A DNA stretch of 64,000 nt from Pilaira anomala. Its lineage: Eukaryota > Mucoromycota > Mucoromycetes > Mucorales > Mucoraceae. Positions 59,334 to 64,000 of the stretch are shown in pieces; position 1 is the first letter of the stretch; each line of letters opens with the position of its first letter. Location: the NCBI GenBank assembly GCA_025716855.1, contig JAIXMQ010000004.1:1-64000 (forward strand). Direction: 5' to 3'. The notes beneath the pieces were generated by a model. It saw only the letters and a list, made by a program, of their open reading frames with translations. It was not told where the DNA came from and did not search any database. A program made the translations under genes and the position numbers.

Positions 59334-60107
59334 ATCAACGAGTTACTTTTTCTTGTATCGTTCTCGTTTTTTATTTCTATTGATTATACAACGACTTGGT
59401 TAGGAATGAAGGGTATATCAGAAAAAATAAAAGGCCCCACCAGCAGTGCTGCTGAATACCTTTAATAATAGACCCCAAATAGGAACCGACGAGGCGTAGT
59501 TTTGATATAAAAAAGGTTTCACGAGTTTTGGGAATGTAAAAGTATACAAACTGTTACGTACCTTAATTTAGATGATTTAGGTAGATGAAGAAAGAAAAAA
59601 TATTATAACTATAATTGAGTCAAATGTATCGCTGTGATGGCATTATAAAGATATATTTCTATTATTTTTATTCTGTGTTCTTGTTTAAAATACAATTTGA
59701 ATATGTTGAGTGAGTGCTTTTAGAGCCAATGGCACTTTATAATATATTTTAAGAGATATATCTTTATTATAAGCTGATAATTATTGTAGATACATAGTTA
59801 CAGAAGAAAAATTTGTGTAATGACATTTTCTATAAATCAATATGTTGAATATCATGTATAAATGTACATATAAGGATGTGAGAAAGCAGATGTAAAAAGA
59901 AAACATTTACGAGATTTTTTTTTTTTTTTTGAACATACAATTGATGATACTCAGCATAATAATAAAAGAACAAAAACATATCATTTAAGAATTTCCTGAA
60001 AAGGAAAAATAAGTATGCTGACGGATTCAAGATAGCGAAATTTATTTAACAAAATAGTATATAGAAAAAGAAGAGGATTAAAAGTACAAGAGTATTAGAG
60101 AAGAAAT
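59334..60107. other. Gene-free stretch before GCV1
   Basis: No gene. A+T-rich, with T14 near 59,916-59,931. It probably includes the 3' end of the GCV1 transcript. Confidence 0.5.
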
Positions 60108-61586
60108 CTATTTATGATATCTGGCTTCAACAAAAGGCATCTTGGTGACAACAGCGTTTTGAACCTTGTTTCTGACCTTGACACTCAATTCAGTACCCTT
60201 CTTGTGGAGGCCGTTCTTGACATAACCCATAGCAACGTTCTTCTTCAAGATAGGAGAAGGACAGCCGGAAGTAACGTTACCAATCACTTCACCTTCCTTG
60301 TTCAAGATCTCGGCACCTCCACGAGCAGGTGCTCCTTCAACAAGAAGACCTACACGACGACGACTGACACCTCCCTTAATTTGAGGTAAAATCTTATCTG
60401 CACCCAAGAAACCACCAGTTTCACGACGAGATTTAGCTAAATTAAAAACATTAAAAAAAGAAAATATACAAAGTAAAAAAAAAAAAAAAAAAAAAAAAAC
60501 TTACGAATAGTCCAAGTTAAACCAGCTTCAACAGGAGAAGTCTCATCATCCATTTCATTACCGTAAAGACAAAGACCAGCTTCAAGACGAAGAGAATCAC
60601 GAGCACCTAAACCAGCCATTTCAACATCAGGGTTAGCTAATAACTTTTCTGTGATATTAAGGACTTCTTCGGTAGGAATCGAAAGCTAAAAAAAAAACAT
60701 ATAATTAAATACCCACGTTATTTTAAATAACCGATCTCATCTTTTTTTTGACTCACTTCAAAACCATCTTCACCAGTATAACCAGAACGAGCAAGATGAC
60801 AAGGAACACCAGCGACCTCCATAAATTTACCTTCCATGAAAGAGAAATCATTGAGACTCTTACCTACTAATTGTTCAAGAGCAGCAGCGGCTTTAGGTCC
60901 TTGAATAGCGATCAAAGAATGATCCGTGATCACATTGAATTCAACTTCTCCACCTTTCTTTTGGAAGTCAGCAAGATGCTTTTGGATATGAGCTAAATCT
61001 TTATCTGCACAACCAGCGTTGGAGACAACGTATAAAGAATCCTTTTGTTGCATCACAATTGTATCATCAATAATACCACCTTGTTCGTTAGTGAAGAGAG
61101 TCAAAGTACCTTGACCGACAGGTAAATTATTTAAATCTGCGACAACTAATGTCTCGAAAAACTTGTTGCGGTCTTTACCAGTAAGACTGTGGGGTAAAAG
61201 TATTAAGTAATCAAGGGCTAACTTTCTTTTTAAGTACTAAAAAAAAAAAAAAAACTTACCGAGATTGAAGCATATGAGAGACATCAAAGATAGAGGCCTT
61301 TTCACGGGTATGGATGTGAGAAGCCAACATACCCATATTAGAGTATTGAACGGGCATAGAGTAACCTGCGAAAGGAACCATCTTACCACCTTGCTTTACG
61401 TGGAAATCATATAAAGCGGTCTTTTTGATAGGCTTTTTTTGATTTGGAAAATATTAAGACCTTTCTCTCTCTTTTCTTATAATAAAAACTTACCTCACTG
61501 TTAGCAGCAGCGGCATAAAAACGCTTGGTCAAAGGACGGTTGACAATGGAAGTAAGAGATGAACGAGTAACTTTGGTAATGAGCAT
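60108..61586 (-). CDS. GCV1: Glycine cleavage system T protein (aminomethyltransferase)
   Basis: Mitochondrial tetrahydrofolate-dependent enzyme that takes the methylene group from the H protein's aminomethyl-lipoyl arm. Five exons give about 400 residues. The presequence is [27 protein letters not shown]. The mature part holds [82 protein letters not shown] (folate and catalytic-Asp region), [30 protein letters not shown] and [24 protein letters not shown], all matching GcvT. No lesion is seen. Introns carry A runs of 14-24 next to their splice sites. Confidence 0.96.
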
Positions 61587-61786
61587 ACTTAAAGAAAAGA
61601 TAGTGATAAACAAAAGAAAGGAGAAGAAAAAATAAAATAAAATAAAAGGGCAGGGTATATTTTATTATTTATAAACAACCATCTATTTTTTTTTTTTTTT
61701 TTTTGACTCGGTGGAAAGCATCACAAAAAAAAAAAAATTAACACTCAAAAGGAAAAGTAAACAAGTTAAGGGACTTTGAAAAAAAA

Positions 61787-62859
61787 TTACACTTTATTAT
61801 TCATCCATTTTTTTAAATCTAATAATTTTTGATTTAAACTATAGCGATCACTTTCACTTTGAGCATATTTTAGCTTCATTTCAATCACTAAAGATTCCAT
61901 ATCAGCTAATTGATCTTGTAATTGAGCATTTTTCTGTGTAAGCGATTGATTTTTTATACACAAGATATTCATATCGGATTGTACTTGATTTTCTATTTGA
62001 CCCGGTATCACTTCTAATACTCGCTTTAATTCTGTTGCTTGTTGTTTTAATGCTTCATTTTCGTCATGCACTCGTGCTAATTCTACTTTTTTTGATATCA
62101 ATTCATTTGCGACCAGCGCATGTTCCTTTTGAATCGTCTTGTTTTCTGTTTCCAATGATTGATATTGTTCTGTTAATAATCGATTCTTCTTTCTTAATGA
62201 TTCAATTAAACTGGCTTCTGAATCTGCTTTAATTGTTTCAATTTGATAGTCTTTGGCTAGTTTCTCTAACCGTCTAGTTGATATTTTAATTTCAAATGAT
62301 TCACTTAATAAATCTGTGATATTGTCCTATTATTATGAAAAAATTGATTAGAATTATGTGTGATATATATATATATATATATATATACATGCTCTAAAGG
62401 AACTTACGTTGTATATAGTAAGCATATCATCTTTAAGATAAGTTACTAATGACTCAAACTCTAATGATAATATAGTAGATTGATTCTTGGATAATAATGC
62501 TAAACCGATTCGAAACAAACAATCAACACCTTCAGTGAATAAAGTATCATAAATACGATAAACAACTTTTAATGGAAACTTATAGGCAAACATTGTCAAG
62601 AACCATTGAGAAGCGTACATGTTTGATCTTACACCTTGTTCTGCAAAATGTCTATGAATGTGAGGTAAAAAATCTTGTAATAAACCATCAAATTGAAATA
62701 ATCGTTGTCTTAATAAATCCAACTGAGGTGTAAAGTGACCTCTTAATTTATAATTTTGCATTAATTGGACTAGAATGCAAAAAGCTTCTTCCTCAGGCAT
62801 CTAAAAAAAAATGAAATGTTAGATTTATTTATATAATATAGATAATAGAATAAATAGAC

Positions 62860-62898
<39 letters not shown>

Positions 62899-63557
62899 TT
62901 TAAAAGCAGTGGACCAGCTACAAAAGATAACCCTTGACAATATCCTACTTCAGGGTCATATAATGAATACGCTTTTACGACATTAAATAAAGATTCTTGT
63001 CCAATAGCACTTTGAAAGTATGGATGATGAGGAAATGTACGATGTAAATCTCGTGTGATTGCTTTTTCGTAAACCGAGTCTTGTCTTAATAATTCAATAT
63101 AATGATCTTGTAATCCATTATCTACTTTTTTTGCTAATAATGGCCAAATCGTACCTCTTAAAGCAGAAGGAATACCATGCTGAATTTGAAACGATAATAA
63201 CTTAATTTCTGATTGGGTAAAGTTGTTATAATCTGAAATCACTTTTGACCAGAATGCTATATTATATTGTTACTATGGTTACTTTTTAATGATTTTATAT
63301 ATATATCTACCCCAATCAGTATCATCGTCGTTGCTCATCTTATTTACTATCACTTCTTCTTGCTCTAAATTAGCAGAAGAAGAAGAAGGTGGCGTAAGTA
63401 ACTTTTCGTCTTCTTCTGAATCAAAAGAACAAGCACTATCATCATCTGAAAATGTAATGGTTGAATTAATGATATTGGATGAAACTTTTGAAAACGATTC
63501 AACCAAATTATTGTTGTCTGCTGTAAAATTAGTTGTATTGTTATCTAAGGATGTCAT
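61787..63557 (-). CDS. TBC-domain RabGAP with C-terminal coiled coil (Gyp5/EVI5-like)
   Basis: GTPase-activating protein for Rab GTPases. The acidic N-terminus (MTSLDNNTTNF...) is followed by the TBC domain: IQHGIPSALRGTIWPLLA, the arginine-finger block ITRDLHRTFPHHPYFQ, the glutamine-finger block DPEVGYCQGLSFVAGPLLLN, MPEEEAFCILVQLMQ, and SQWFLTMFAYKFPLKVVYRIYDTLFTEG with the downstream IGLALLS. Both catalytic residues (Arg and Gln) are present, so activity is expected. A long coiled coil (RLEKLAKDYQIETIKADSEA, RKKNRLLTEQYQSLETENK) ends the protein, as in EVI5 and yeast Gyp5/Gyl1. One intron has a 35-base T run (62,861-62,895, plus strand). Confidence 0.93.
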
Positions 63558-63652
63558 ATTTAATAATAATAATAATAATAAAAAAGATTTGAAAGGGAAA
63601 GAAGAAAGAAAAAAATAAAAATTATTTGATTTTTACTATTTATAAACCAGAA

Positions 63653-63689
<37 letters not shown>

Positions 63690-64000
63690 GCGGGGTAGTT
63701 CAAATCCTTCTTTTAGTATGTTTTCTTCCCCTTACATTTTTTATTCTTTTATATAGTTTTCTTTATTTATGACTAAACTCCTTTATCCTCCTTTTATATA
63801 TATATAAAAGAGTTTTTAAATCATGGTGAAAGGTTTTACTCGTGATTCAACGCTTAATTTGATTTCAGCCAATCAAGTTTATTTATTAATATTTATTGGA
63901 ATGTTTTGAACCAAATAAAGTATCTGTCAACATTCAGTGTTATGTGTACACACAACACACATACACACACACACAAAAGAAGTTTTTAAAGCAAAATTGA
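63558..64000. other. Promoter-side flank of the TBC gene
   Basis: Contains AAT-type trinucleotide repeats at about 63,561-63,583 and 63,654-63,688, and AC repeats at the window's end. No gene start is visible. Confidence 0.5.

Noticed and set aside
1..64000. tRNA, rRNA or other structural RNA genes
   Set aside because: I saw no convincing B-box or cloverleaf; without a covariance-model search I make no call.

Overview
This is a eukaryotic, strongly A+T-rich window. It has short introns of mostly 45-110 bases with GT..AG borders and CTAA-type branch points, very long A or T homopolymers, and closely packed genes on both strands. Protein content and style point to a fungus of the Mucoromycota, probably Mucorales. 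That placement is inference; no ribosomal or marker gene is present.

Gene-dense left part (1-24,200). In order: frataxin; an F-BAR/SH3 protein; a PARP-type zinc-finger protein; TSR2; the small RPA subunit; pyrroline-5-carboxylate reductase; a phosducin-like protein; an Arf6-type GTPase; a GT71 mannosyltransferase; a large fusion of fatty acyl-CoA reductase with a GNPAT-like acyltransferase; biotin-protein ligase; and an OPT oligopeptide transporter. Several neighbours are convergent with under 100 bases between stops, or divergent from shared promoters of about 190-240 bases.

Middle (24,200-39,400). A 2.8 kb gene-free stretch is followed by a LIM-domain-binding (LDB/PtaB type) cofactor. A decayed Tc1-like transposon with long repeat-built inverted ends comes next, ending about 30 bases past the stop of a large coiled-coil gene. 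A small unknown gene and an MFS transporter follow.

Accessory part (39,400-60,000). A gene-poor stretch precedes an apparently intact six-exon Helitron Rep/helicase gene. Beside it lie two unrecognised genes, one ending in AT-hooks. Then comes a transposon graveyard: an array with exact 23-base period split by a 5'-truncated LINE with target duplication and poly-A tail, an eight-unit array of small hairpins, an unknown gene with a three-fold internal repeat, and a decayed DDE transposase.

Right end (60,100-63,600). Housekeeping genes resume: glycine cleavage T protein and a TBC-domain RabGAP.

The two leads I rank highest are (1) the 1371-residue reductase-acyltransferase fusion, whose frame is intact across ten exons but which lacks the acyltransferase catalytic His and the reductase catalytic Tyr, and (2) the intact Helitron with its two undescribed neighbours. 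The exact 23-base array is the most regular non-coding signal.
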